NCBI RefSeq assembly: GCF_013409255.1
Contig: NZ_JACCAS010000001.1
Coordinates: forward strand, 2,356,001-2,420,000
Direction of reading: 5' to 3'
Origin: Paraburkholderia bryophila
GTDB lineage: Bacteria > Pseudomonadota > Gammaproteobacteria > Burkholderiales > Burkholderiaceae
DNA: 64,000 bases
In this document: positions 33,463 through 41,521 of the stretch, piece after piece
Position numbering within the stretch: the first letter of the stretch is position 1
Layout: each line of letters begins with the position of its first letter
Translations under genes and position numbers: made by a program
Notes under the pieces: generated by a model
The model's database searches: none
Seen by the model: only the letters and a program-made list of their open reading frames with translations
Told to the model about the DNA's origin: nothing

Positions 33463-34449
33463 ATGTTTATTTCGATCCCCAGTACCGATTCCAGCGCATG
33501 GGCGAGTCAGTCGCCGCAGGATAGCCAGCAAGCCGGGCAGACCTTCGATCACCAGAAGGTCGGCGCGATGCCACGAACCGACCACGACCGGTACAACGGG
33601 GCGCAGCCACAGGGCATCGGCAAACATGAGCCGGCGACACCGTCCCCAGACTTGAGAACCGGCGTCGACATCATGTCGCGCGCATTGGGCGCGTTACCTG
33701 CGTCCTACGCTAGCGAGCCCAGCGGCAAACTCCATCCCGATCCCGTCAAACCGGGCGTCCGGATCGACGAGAACGGGCGGCGCTATATCAGCGACGGCGT
33801 GAATACCTATGCCATCCGCCACGATCGCGACAACCGGACGGAACGGGTCTACCGGCCAGACAACCCGACAAAGCCGGGCATCCCCGTCAGGCTGAACACA
33901 CACGGCGACTACGAACGTCACGACGAGGTGGGGCTGAAAGGCGGCTCGCGTGGACGGGCGCTGCAAATGCAGCTTAATCGCGCGCGAGGACAGCTCGAAA
34001 ACGCCTTGGCCGAACGGCGGCAAGCGGAGAATGAACTGGCAACGATCGATGCCGAGACCCAGCGTTCTCAAAATCCGGGCATGGACCTCACGATGCGGCG
34101 ACAACAAGCGCAAAGGAATCTGGAACGAACCCAGCATGTCGCACAAGGCTACGAGGGGCAGATGGAAAGCCTGCTACGAGAAGCGCATCAACTCCGACAG
34201 ACTATGCAAAACGAGCTAACGCAATTGCGGAGGCGCCGTGACGATGGAACACAGTTGGGGCAGGCAACGCAGCACGAGATCAACGTTCTCGAAACCACCC
34301 TACGCATGAGCGATCACCCGTCTGCGGACACGCAGTACAAACTGCAAAAGCTGCAGGGTGATCTTCGACGACTACAGGATGAGAACGGTGCATTGAGTTA
34401 CCGCATCATGGCCTTGCACGCGGAGATTGACGACATTCCTCGGGCCTAG
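33463..34449 (+). CDS. unrecognised protein with effector-like motif and long coiled coil
   Basis: A 328-residue hydrophilic protein with no signal peptide or membrane helix. Residues 1-90 are Ser/Gln/Pro-rich and look disordered. Residues about 97-161 form a compact motif: GVRIDENGRRYISDG, YAIRHD, RVYRPDNP, PGIPVRLNTHGDYE, then DEVGLKGG. From memory this resembles repeats or tail modules in secreted toxins/effectors of plant-associated bacteria (DUF6543-like proteins), but I cannot confirm it. Residues about 165-325 are heptad-rich coiled coil, broken near 280-290. The start has an AGGTGA site upstream. GC is somewhat lower than its neighbours (34 of 60 bases at 34021-34080). It stands alone between two palindromes. 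A type III or VI secreted effector is possible; no secretion genes are nearby. Confidence 0.7.
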   Translation: MFISIPSTDSSAWASQSPQDSQQAGQTFDHQKVGAMPRTDHDRYNGAQPQGIGKHEPATPSPDLRTGVDIMSRALGALPASYASEPSGKLHPDPVKPGVRIDENGRRYISDGVNTYAIRHDRDNRTERVYRPDNPTKPGIPVRLNTHGDYERHDEVGLKGGSRGRALQMQLNRARGQLENALAERRQAENELATIDAETQRSQNPGMDLTMRRQQAQRNLERTQHVAQGYEGQMESLLREAHQLRQTMQNELTQLRRRRDDGTQLGQATQHEINVLETTLRMSDHPSADTQYKLQKLQGDLRRLQDENGALSYRIMALHAEIDDIPRA

Positions 34450-34555
34450 GAAATCTAAAAACAGGCCCTCCAGGCGGGCAGCACACGGAATGCGGGTTCG
34501 GCCGGCCTCTGAAACCCTGACCATCGCTCAAACACCGCCAAGATGCCTCGCATCA

Positions 34556-34589
34556 ACGGGAAACTTGCCGCCAACTGCAAGTTTCCCGT
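34556..34589. repeat. perfect 13-bp inverted repeat
   Basis: ACGGGAAACTTGC (34556-34568) is followed after 8 bases by its exact complement GCAAGTTTCCCGT (34577-34589). Neither strand shows a T-run, so it is not a standard terminator. A smaller palindrome, GATGC-CTC-GCATC, sits just before it at 34542-34554. It lies about 80 bases upstream of the PepSY gene, immediately before an AT-rich segment. Confidence 0.6.
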
Positions 34590-34590
34590 A

Positions 34591-34612
34591 AGATGAGAAC
34601 AATTCCTATTTA
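34591..34612. promoter_or_regulatory. possible degenerate Fur box / promoter of PepSY gene
   Basis: The AT-rich stretch AGATGAGAACAATTCCTATT weakly resembles an iron-regulator (Fur) site built of GATAAT-like hexamers. PepSY membrane proteins of this kind are often iron-regulated, which raises the prior. The match is poor and may just be a -10 region. Confidence 0.25.
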
Positions 34613-34671
34613 CACCCAATCCTGGTCGTGATATTCCGCCTGCCGTTTCCCTTTGTCCAGCCGGCTTGCGC

Positions 34672-35925
34672 ATGAGGCGCCAGTTCGTTCGCCTTCACCG
34701 CTGGATCGGCGTCGCCACCGCGTTATTTCTATTCATGGCCGGCCTCACCGGCGCGATCATCGCGTGGGACCATGAACTCGATGCGGCACTGAATCCATCG
34801 TTCTTCAAGGCTCATACCGCCGCGCCCGCGCTGTCGGGACTGGAACTGGCGCGTCGTGTGGAAGCCGCGGACCCGCGTCTGCAGGTCACGTATCTGCCGC
34901 TCGTCGCCGAACCCGGCCATACGCTGCAAATGATGGTGCTGCCACGCATCGATCCCGCGACCAGACAGCCCTACCCGCTCGACTTCACTCAGATCGCCGT
35001 CGACCCCGCCACCGGCGAAATCCAGGGCCGCCGCGAATGGGGCGTCGTCTCGCTCGCGCGGATCGACCTGATCCCGTTCATCTACAAATTCCACTACACG
35101 CTGCAACTGCCGTTCACCGGCGGTATCGACACCGGCACGTGGCTGATGGGCATCGTCGGGATCATCTGGCTGTTCGATAGCGTGATCGCGCTGTGGCTGT
35201 CGTTTCCGAGTTTCAAGGCCTGGCGCAAGTCGTTCGCGTTTCGCCTGAAGCGCGGCGGCTATGCGCTCACCTTCGATCTGCACCGCTCCGGCGGCGTCTG
35301 GATCTGGGGGCTGCTGATGATCGTCGCGCTGACCTCGGTGTCGATGAATCTGTCCGGGCCGGTGGTGCGGCCGGTGGTCTCGATGTTCTCGACGCTCACG
35401 CCGAATCCGATCGACAACCCGGAAATTCTGCGTCCGCCGCAACCCGGCGATTCCGTGTTGAGCCGCGAGCGCATCGTGCAACTGGCTGAAGAGGCCGGCA
35501 AAGCGCAGAACCTGAAGGCGCCGCCCGGCGGCGTGTACTACGCGGAATTCCTGCACGCATACGGCGTGGGCTTTTATACGCCCGGCAACGACCACGGCGA
35601 TATCGGCCTGGGCAACCCGTGGATGTATTGGGACGCCGCCACCGGCAAGCCGCTCGGCAAGCTGATTCCGGGCAAGGGCACCGCCGGCGATATCTTCACG
35701 CAGGTGCAATTCCCGCTGCACTCCGGACGCATTCTCGGCCTGGGCGGACGGATTCTGATCAGCGCGCTGGGTATCGCGGTCGCCGTGCTGAGCGCGACGG
35801 GACTGCTGATCTGGCTGAAGAAGCTGAATGCGCGGCGGCGTTCGTCACAGAACGCACAAAACGCACGAAACGCCCAAACTGCGGATGTCGCGCGGGACAC
35901 GGGCCGCTCGGCCGCGCAGTCCTGA
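34672..35925 (+). CDS. PepSY-associated membrane protein (PiuB-like)
   Basis: A 417-residue inner-membrane protein with helices at about 10-33, 150-175, 205-228 and 365-388. PepSY-type periplasmic segments lie between. Conserved His residues near membrane edges (RLHRWIGV, KFHYTLQL, DLHRSGGVW, FPLHSGRI) suggest heme or metal handling, as in the PepSY_TM/PiuB family linked to siderophore uptake and ferric reduction. The C-terminus is a short Asn/Ala/Arg repeat tail. ATG at 34672 is used; a TTG two codons upstream is also possible. Neither has a clear ribosome site. Confidence 0.88.
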   Translation: MRRQFVRLHRWIGVATALFLFMAGLTGAIIAWDHELDAALNPSFFKAHTAAPALSGLELARRVEAADPRLQVTYLPLVAEPGHTLQMMVLPRIDPATRQPYPLDFTQIAVDPATGEIQGRREWGVVSLARIDLIPFIYKFHYTLQLPFTGGIDTGTWLMGIVGIIWLFDSVIALWLSFPSFKAWRKSFAFRLKRGGYALTFDLHRSGGVWIWGLLMIVALTSVSMNLSGPVVRPVVSMFSTLTPNPIDNPEILRPPQPGDSVLSRERIVQLAEEAGKAQNLKAPPGGVYYAEFLHAYGVGFYTPGNDHGDIGLGNPWMYWDAATGKPLGKLIPGKGTAGDIFTQVQFPLHSGRILGLGGRILISALGIAVAVLSATGLLIWLKKLNARRRSSQNAQNARNAQTADVARDTGRSAAQS

Positions 35926-35928
35926 AAC

Positions 35929-35963
35929 AAAAAATGCGCCGGAATAATCCGGCGCATTTTTTT
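35929..35963. terminator. bidirectional intrinsic terminator
   Basis: AAAAATGCGCCGG and CCGGCGCATTTTT pair across a 6-base loop, with T-runs on both strands. It separates the convergent PepSY and purU genes and can serve both. Confidence 0.9.
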
Positions 35964-36036
35964 CTGCCTGAGCTAACAGCAGCGTTGCGGAGGAGAGGCA
36001 CGCTTAGTCCTCGCCTCGCCGACACATCAACCGCTT

Positions 36037-36906
36037 CTAGCGAAACACCACCGTCTTGCTACCGTTCAACACCACGCGATGCTCGACGTGCCACTTCACC
36101 GCACGCGCGAGCGTCACGCATTCGACGTCGCGGCCGATCGCCGTGAGTTGCTCCGGCGTCATGCTGTGGTCCACGCGCTCCACTTCCTGCTCGATGATCG
36201 GACCTTCGTCGAGATCCGTCGTCACGTAGTGCGCGGTCGCGCCGATCAGCTTCACGCCGCGGTCGAACGCCTGGTAATACGGCTTCGCACCCTTGAAGCT
36301 CGGCAGGAACGAGTGGTGAATGTTGATCGCACGGCCGGCTAGTGCCTCGCACATTTTCGGCGACAGAATCTGCATATAGCGCGCGAGCACCACCAGATCG
36401 GCCTGATGCTCGTCGATCACTTCGAGCACGCGCGCTTCCTGCGCGGCTTTCGCGTCGGGCGTGGCGCCCATCAGCGGGAAGTGATGGAACGGCACGTCGT
36501 AGCTGGCGGCGAGCTGATAAAACTCCTTGTGGTTCGAGATGATGGCCGCAATCTCGATACCCAGTTGACCGGTGCGATAGCGGAACAGCAGATCGTTCAG
36601 GCAATGGCCGATCTTCGACACCATGATCACCACGCGCGGCTTCACCGACGCGTCGTGCAACTCCCAACGCATGCCGAACTGTTCAGCAAGCGTCACGAAC
36701 GACGCGCGCAGCGCCTCCAGACCCGGATCGCCGCCCACCTGCTGGAAATGCACGCGCATGAAGAACTCGCCGGTGCGGCTGTCGCCGAACTGCGCGGAGT
36801 CGAGAATATTGCTGCCACGCTCGAACAGAAAGCCCGATACCGCATGGACGATGCCGGGCCGGTCGGCGCACGACAGTTTGAGAATAAAGCTGTGATCGGT
36901 CGACAT
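36037..36906 (-). CDS. purU: formyltetrahydrofolate deformylase
   Basis: A 289-residue enzyme. An N-terminal ACT domain (about 1-80: FILKLSCADRPGIVHAVSGFL) is followed by a formyl-transferase-type hydrolase domain (about 90-285). The catalytic Asn-His-Asp set is visible in NIHHSFLPSFKGAKPYYQA and ATAHYVTTDLDEGPIIEQ. It splits 10-formyl-THF to formate and THF, supplying formate for purine synthesis and balancing one-carbon pools. The start at 36906 gives the canonical N-terminus; an ATG eight codons upstream is less likely. Confidence 0.96.
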   Translation of the reverse strand: MSTDHSFILKLSCADRPGIVHAVSGFLFERGSNILDSAQFGDSRTGEFFMRVHFQQVGGDPGLEALRASFVTLAEQFGMRWELHDASVKPRVVIMVSKIGHCLNDLLFRYRTGQLGIEIAAIISNHKEFYQLAASYDVPFHHFPLMGATPDAKAAQEARVLEVIDEHQADLVVLARYMQILSPKMCEALAGRAINIHHSFLPSFKGAKPYYQAFDRGVKLIGATAHYVTTDLDEGPIIEQEVERVDHSMTPEQLTAIGRDVECVTLARAVKWHVEHRVVLNGSKTVVFR

Positions 36907-37027
36907 GACCTGGATGACTCCCTTCTTCAATGCGTGGTTTATTCAGTGTGTGCGGCTCGATGCGGCCGCCCCGAGGGATTTTCGGCGCAGCGTGCATCGG
37001 CCGCGCCACGCGGCGCGAGCGTCTATC

Positions 37028-37879
37028 TTATGCAAGCACCGGCGGCGTGAACAGGACTTCGATACCGGCGCACGCTTCTTCATCGATCCAGCGGCGGCGC
37101 AGCAGGCAGTCCAGCGTAGCGAGACTCGCGTCGACCGTCATGGCGTCTTCTTCGATCCAGCGCGCGACTTCGTCGATGCGCGCGAGGCGATGCTCGCCCA
37201 CTTCGCCATCTTGATTGCGCGGCGTGAAATCGGCGGGCAGCGCGAGGTCGTAGATGAAAATCTGTTCGGCCTGCGTGCCTTCTGGCAACGATTGCAGCAC
37301 ATGCGCGGTGCGACCTGCCACGGCGCGCGCGGCGATTTCCTCGGGAATGCCGGCTTCTTCCCAGCACTCCTTGATGATCGTCGCCTCGACGCCGAAGCCC
37401 CAGCCGATCCCGCCCGCGACGACATTGTCGAGCATGCCCGGATCGGTCGCCTTGGTGTCGCTGCGGCGCGCGATCCACAACTGCGGCGCGCCGCCATCCG
37501 CATATTCTACGACGCCGTTCAGATGCACCGCGTACGTCTGCGTGCCGAAGAAGCGCGAGGCCGCGCGCTCGATATACGCGAGAGGCGGCGCGTCGAACGC
37601 GTTGCGGATCGCGTAGGTCTCGTTGCGCCAGCCAGGAATGCGGCCTTCAGCGGCGAGCGAGCCGATCACGGAGCCGAGCGCCGCGCTGCGCAGATCGACC
37701 GTGTCGAACGCGGACTTGAGCGTCACGCGTGCGCTGTCGATCTCGAACACATCGGGCCAGCGCGTGAGCAAGGGCACATCGCTCGAACGAATCCAGCCGA
37801 CCTGTTCGGCGTCGATCCAGAACGGCAGATGCGCGTGCGGGTCGAAGCGGCGCGCGGCGACGAGGGAAGGCAAAGTCAT
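37028..37879 (-). CDS. Nudix hydrolase with N-terminal DUF4743 domain
   Basis: A 283-residue protein. Residues 1-110 are DUF4743-like (PFWIDAEQVGWIR; GWRNETYAI). Residues about 120-270 are a Nudix fold with the variant box ending in IIKECWEEAGI, where the usual Arg is Lys. This matches the family related to fungal TNR3 thiamine-diphosphate-hydrolysing proteins. It probably cleaves a nucleoside- or thiamine-diphosphate-type substrate, perhaps damaged thiamine diphosphate. The start at 37879 has GGAG 7 bases upstream. It precedes purU on the same strand, with about 120 bases between stop and start. Confidence 0.9.
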   Translation of the reverse strand: MTLPSLVAARRFDPHAHLPFWIDAEQVGWIRSSDVPLLTRWPDVFEIDSARVTLKSAFDTVDLRSAALGSVIGSLAAEGRIPGWRNETYAIRNAFDAPPLAYIERAASRFFGTQTYAVHLNGVVEYADGGAPQLWIARRSDTKATDPGMLDNVVAGGIGWGFGVEATIIKECWEEAGIPEEIAARAVAGRTAHVLQSLPEGTQAEQIFIYDLALPADFTPRNQDGEVGEHRLARIDEVARWIEEDAMTVDASLATLDCLLRRRWIDEEACAGIEVLFTPPVLA

Positions 37880-37925
37880 GCAAAACTCCAGACTAACTGT
37901 GTTCAATCACGCGTCGATCGCGTGT

Positions 37926-38540
37926 TCAATCGCGCAGCGCGACGCGAATCCCAATCGCAATGAAGGTCGCGCCCGCCAGACGGTCGAGCCACACGCCCAC
38001 ACGCGGCCGGCGCTTCAACCAGCCGCCGATCATCCCCGCGCACACGCCGAACAGCGAAAACACCACCACGGTCTGCAACATGAACAGCACGCCGAGTTCG
38101 AGCATTTGCAGCGTGACGCTTTGCGTGCCGTTCGGCTTCACGAACTGCGGCAGGAACACGACGAAGAACAACGTCACCTTCGGGTTCAGCAGATTGCCGA
38201 GCACGCTTTGGCGAAACACGGTCGACAACGGCTGCGGCGCGCGTTCGTGCGCGGTCGCGAGGCCCTGGCTGCGCAGCGCCTTGATGCCGATCCAGACCAG
38301 ATAGGCGGCGCCGGCCAGCTTGATCACCTCGAACGCAACCGGCGACGAACGCAGCAACGCGGCGACGCCAAGCGCGGCCAGCGTGGTGTGAAACGTGATG
38401 CCGGCCGCGAAGCCAAGCGCGGCGACGAGACCCGCCGCGCGGCCTTGGGAAATGCCGCGTGCGAGCACTTGCAGATTGTCCGGACCGGGCGCCATGGTGA
38501 TCGCGATCGACGTGGCGAGAAACAGCAGGAAGTTGGGCAT
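37926..38540 (-). CDS. LysE/RhtB-family amino acid exporter
   Basis: A 204-residue membrane protein with about six helices and the family signature SIAITMAPGPDNLQVLARGISQ near the N-terminus. GNLLNPKVTLFFVVFLPQFV lies in the middle. Such proteins export amino acids or homoserine-lactone-like compounds; the substrate here is unknown. The start at 38540 has AAGG about 8 bases before it. Three 12-base tandem repeats sit 38-73 bases upstream. Confidence 0.93.
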   Translation of the reverse strand: MPNFLLFLATSIAITMAPGPDNLQVLARGISQGRAAGLVAALGFAAGITFHTTLAALGVAALLRSSPVAFEVIKLAGAAYLVWIGIKALRSQGLATAHERAPQPLSTVFRQSVLGNLLNPKVTLFFVVFLPQFVKPNGTQSVTLQMLELGVLFMLQTVVVFSLFGVCAGMIGGWLKRRPRVGVWLDRLAGATFIAIGIRVALRD

Positions 38541-38577
38541 CGTTCTGACCTTCGTGATGGTGTTCAGGAAAGACACT

Positions 38578-38613
38578 GGTTCAACGCGTGGTTCAACGTA
38601 TCGTTCAACGCAC
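38578..38613. repeat. three tandem 12-bp repeats upstream of the LysE gene
   Basis: Units GGTTCAACGCGT, GGTTCAACGTAT and CGTTCAACGCAC are adjacent and share the core GTTCAACG. On the minus strand they read CGTTGAAC. They lie between apt and the LysE-type gene, in its promoter region. A related pair, GTGTTCAATC, occurs at 37900-37909 and 37923-37932 at the gene's other end. Confidence 0.55.
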
Positions 38614-38652
38614 GGTGCGAAGCACGCTTCGCGGCAAACTCACTGCAACGGC

Positions 38653-39219
38653 TCAATGACCGTCGAATCCCGTCACCGTATAAAGCGACAAGCCGCCGTC
38701 GCGCAGCAGCTTCGAGCCGCCGAGTTCAGGCAGATCGATGATCGCCGCGCCTTCCACCACGACCGCGCCGAGCCGTTCGAGCAGCATCTTGCCGGCCAGC
38801 ATCGTGCCGCCGGTGGCGATCAGATCGTCGACGATCACGACACGGTCGCCCGGCTTGCAGGCGTCCTCGTGAATCTCGACGGTCGCGCTGCCGTATTCGA
38901 GTTGGTACGATTGCGAAACCCGCTTGTACGGCAGCTTGCCCGCCTTGCGGATCGGTATGAAGCCGAGGTTCAGCTCATACGCGAGAATCGGCCCGATGAT
39001 GAAGCCGCGCGCATCGAGCCCGGCAATGTAGTCGAGCTTCGCATCGATATAGCGCTGCACGAACAGATCGATCAGCACGCGCAGTGACTTGCGCTCCTGC
39101 AGCAACGGCGTGATGTCGCGGAACTGCACACCCGGTTGCGGCCAGTCGGGCACCGTGCGAATGTGGCTTTTGATGTAGTCGGCCGCATCGAGCGGCGCGC
39201 TCGGGAGCGCGTTGGACAT
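38653..39219 (-). CDS. apt: adenine phosphoribosyltransferase
   Basis: A 188-residue type I phosphoribosyltransferase. The PRPP-binding motif is [17 protein letters not shown] (about 125-141), with the family regions FRDITPLL and [16 protein letters not shown]. It converts adenine and PRPP to AMP in purine salvage. The length is typical. It precedes the LysE gene in the same direction with about 110 bases between, so they need not be one operon. Confidence 0.97.
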   Translation of the reverse strand: MSNALPSAPLDAADYIKSHIRTVPDWPQPGVQFRDITPLLQERKSLRVLIDLFVQRYIDAKLDYIAGLDARGFIIGPILAYELNLGFIPIRKAGKLPYKRVSQSYQLEYGSATVEIHEDACKPGDRVVIVDDLIATGGTMLAGKMLLERLGAVVVEGAAIIDLPELGGSKLLRDGGLSLYTVTGFDGH

Positions 39220-39356
39220 GGTGTCTCCGGATGGACCTTGTCAGGTCCGATGAAAAGCGAAATCGGGGTGGTCGGGCGGGACCCTGGTGCTGGGTGAGCA
39301 AGGGCGGCGTCGCAAGCTCACGGCACGCGCCGCCTGCCACCTGCCTCATTCCACAC

Positions 39357-41360
39357 CTATGCCGCGGCGGCGCCCGCGCGGCGGTGCTTCGACAACCGTT
39401 CCTCGGCGCTCGCCAACTGTTCGGGCAAACCGCGCAACACCACGATGTCGCTCGCGCGCAGCTTGGTGGACGGGTCCGGCTCGACGCCGCGAATGCCGTG
39501 CCGGCGAATTGCCGTCACTTCGACGCCCAGCTCGAACAACCCGACTTCAGCAAGCGTACGGCCCACCGCGTCGGCATTTTCGTCGACCGGCACCGATTGT
39601 AGCCGCACCTGTTCGTGGCCGTCGTCGTCTTCCACGTCGTCGGCGCCGTGGAAATAACCGCGCAGCAGCGCGTAGCGTTCGTCGCGCATTTCCTCGACCC
39701 GCCGCACCACTCGCCGCATCGGCACGCCCATCAGCACCAGCGTATGCGACGCCAGCATCAGACTGCCTTCGACGATTTCAGGAATCACCTCGGTCGCGCC
39801 GGCGGCCAGCAGCTTTTCCAGATCGGCGTCATCGACGGTGCGCACGATCACCGGCAGCGTCGGCTCCAGCTCGTGAATGTTGTGCAGTACGCGCAAAGCG
39901 GACGGCGTATTCGCGTAGGTAATCGCAATCGCGGCCGCGCGATGGATACCGGCGGCGAGCAGCGATTCGCGCCGCCCCGCGTCGCCGAACACGACCGATT
40001 CGCCGGCCGCCGCGGCCGCCGCCACGCGATCGGGATCGAGATCGAGCGCGACGTACGAGAGCCCTTCGTGTTCGAGCATGCGCGCCAGATTCTGCCCAGC
40101 CCGGCCGTATCCGCAGATGATCACGTGACCGCTCTGTTTCAAACTCTGCGTGGCGATGCGCGTCATTTGCAACGACTGCATCATCCATTCAGTGGAAGAC
40201 AAGCGCAGCACGATCCGGTCCGCGTTCTGGATCAGGAACGGCGCGGCCAGCATGGACAGCAGCATCGCCGCGAGAATCGCCTGCAGCAGCGTGGCGTCGA
40301 CGAGATGCTTGTCGAGAATCAGATTCAGCAGCACGAAGCCGAACTCGCCGGCTTGCGCGAGGCCGATACCGGTGCGCATCGCGACACCCGGCGACGCACC
40401 GAACAGGCGCGACAGCCCCGTCACCATCACCGCCTTCAGCACGATCGGCCCGACCAGGAAGCCGAGCACGATAAACGGATGCTCCCAGATCACGCGCGGA
40501 TTCAGCAGCATGCCGGTGGTAACGAAGAACAGCCCCAGCAGCACGTCACGAAACGGCTTGATGTCCTCTTCCACCTGATGCCGGTACGGCGTCTCGGCGA
40601 TCAACATACCGGCGATAAACGCGCCGAGCGCGAGCGACAAACCGAATTTGTCGGTGATGAACGCCGAGCCGAGCGTGACCAGCAGCAGATTGAGAATGAA
40701 CAGTTCCTGCGACCGGCGCCGCGCGACCACATTGAACCAGCGCGTCATGAAGCGCTGCCCGACGATCAGCAGCAGCGCCAACGCCACGACGATCTTGATC
40801 GAAGCGAGGCCGAGCGCGCTCACCAGGTCTTTGGAATCGCCGCCGAGCGCCGCGATCACGATCAACAGCGGCACCACCGCCAGATCCTGGAACAGCAGCA
40901 CGCCGAAGATATTGCGGCCGTGCTCGGTTTCGATTTCGAGCCGCTCCGCCAGCATCTTGCTGACGATCGCCGTCGACGACATGGCCAGCGCACCGCCCAG
41001 CGCCACACTCGCCTGCCACGTGATATGCACCCAGCGCTCCAGCACGAAGCCGAGCGTGACCGCCACCGCGATCGTGCCGATCACCTGCAACAGGCCGAGG
41101 CCGAACACGAGCCGGCGCATGGAACGCAGCTTGGCGAGCGAAAACTCCAGCCCGATCGAAAACATCAGGAACACCACGCCGAATTCGGCGAGGTTCTGCG
41201 CGCCGGCCGAGTCAGGGATCAAACCGAACGCATGCGGGCCGACAACGATCCCCACCGACAAATAGCCGAGCATCGGCGGAAGATTCAGGAAGCGAAAGAT
41301 CACCACGCCCGCCACCGATGCCAGCAGCAGGAACAGCGTCATTTCGAGGGGGGAAATCAT
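39357..41360 (-). CDS. Kef-type monovalent cation/proton antiporter (CPA2, YbaL-like)
   Basis: A 667-residue protein. A 12-13 helix Na+/H+ exchanger domain (about 1-385) is followed by a TrkA-N/RCK nucleotide-binding domain (about 405-520; HVIICGYGRAGQNLARML) and a TrkA-C domain (about 560-650). It is the architecture of KefB/KefC and YbaL. It likely exchanges K+ for protons under NAD(H) or glutathione control, but the specific regulator is unclear. The start at 41360 gives the usual MISPLEMTLF; a Met five codons later is equally possible, and neither has a ribosome site. It is divergent from kdsD. Confidence 0.92.
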   Translation of the reverse strand: MISPLEMTLFLLLASVAGVVIFRFLNLPPMLGYLSVGIVVGPHAFGLIPDSAGAQNLAEFGVVFLMFSIGLEFSLAKLRSMRRLVFGLGLLQVIGTIAVAVTLGFVLERWVHITWQASVALGGALAMSSTAIVSKMLAERLEIETEHGRNIFGVLLFQDLAVVPLLIVIAALGGDSKDLVSALGLASIKIVVALALLLIVGQRFMTRWFNVVARRRSQELFILNLLLVTLGSAFITDKFGLSLALGAFIAGMLIAETPYRHQVEEDIKPFRDVLLGLFFVTTGMLLNPRVIWEHPFIVLGFLVGPIVLKAVMVTGLSRLFGASPGVAMRTGIGLAQAGEFGFVLLNLILDKHLVDATLLQAILAAMLLSMLAAPFLIQNADRIVLRLSSTEWMMQSLQMTRIATQSLKQSGHVIICGYGRAGQNLARMLEHEGLSYVALDLDPDRVAAAAAAGESVVFGDAGRRESLLAAGIHRAAAIAITYANTPSALRVLHNIHELEPTLPVIVRTVDDADLEKLLAAGATEVIPEIVEGSLMLASHTLVLMGVPMRRVVRRVEEMRDERYALLRGYFHGADDVEDDDGHEQVRLQSVPVDENADAVGRTLAEVGLFELGVEVTAIRRHGIRGVEPDPSTKLRASDIVVLRGLPEQLASAEERLSKHRRAGAAAA

Positions 41361-41509
41361 CGGCAGAAACGCATCGGTAAAGCGTCCTCGTTCGTCAGCG
41401 GAACCGCGCACGCAAAACGCCGTGCGACAAGGTTGAGGGGCCGTAAAAAACAGCAATAAAGGCAGCGGCTTGGCACAGCAGGCCCGGCGCGGCGAACAAG
41501 CGCCTTTGC

Positions 41510-41515
41510 TATACT
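41510..41515 (+). promoter_or_regulatory. -10 box of kdsD, possibly a leaderless transcript
   Basis: TATACT ends six bases before the kdsD ATG, so transcription would begin at or next to the A of the start codon. No ribosome site can fit. No clear -35 is visible 16-18 bases upstream. Confidence 0.45.
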
Positions 41516-41521
41516 CCGCGA

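Noticed and set aside
34729..35721. 330-codon leftward frame
   Set aside because: Antisense shadow of the PepSY membrane protein; no ribosome site and Arg/His-rich composition.
39615..41459. 614-codon rightward open frame
   Set aside because: It lies wholly antisense to the Kef-type antiporter, and its product is a low-complexity His/Arg/Gln-rich peptide typical of the opposite strand of GC-rich genes.
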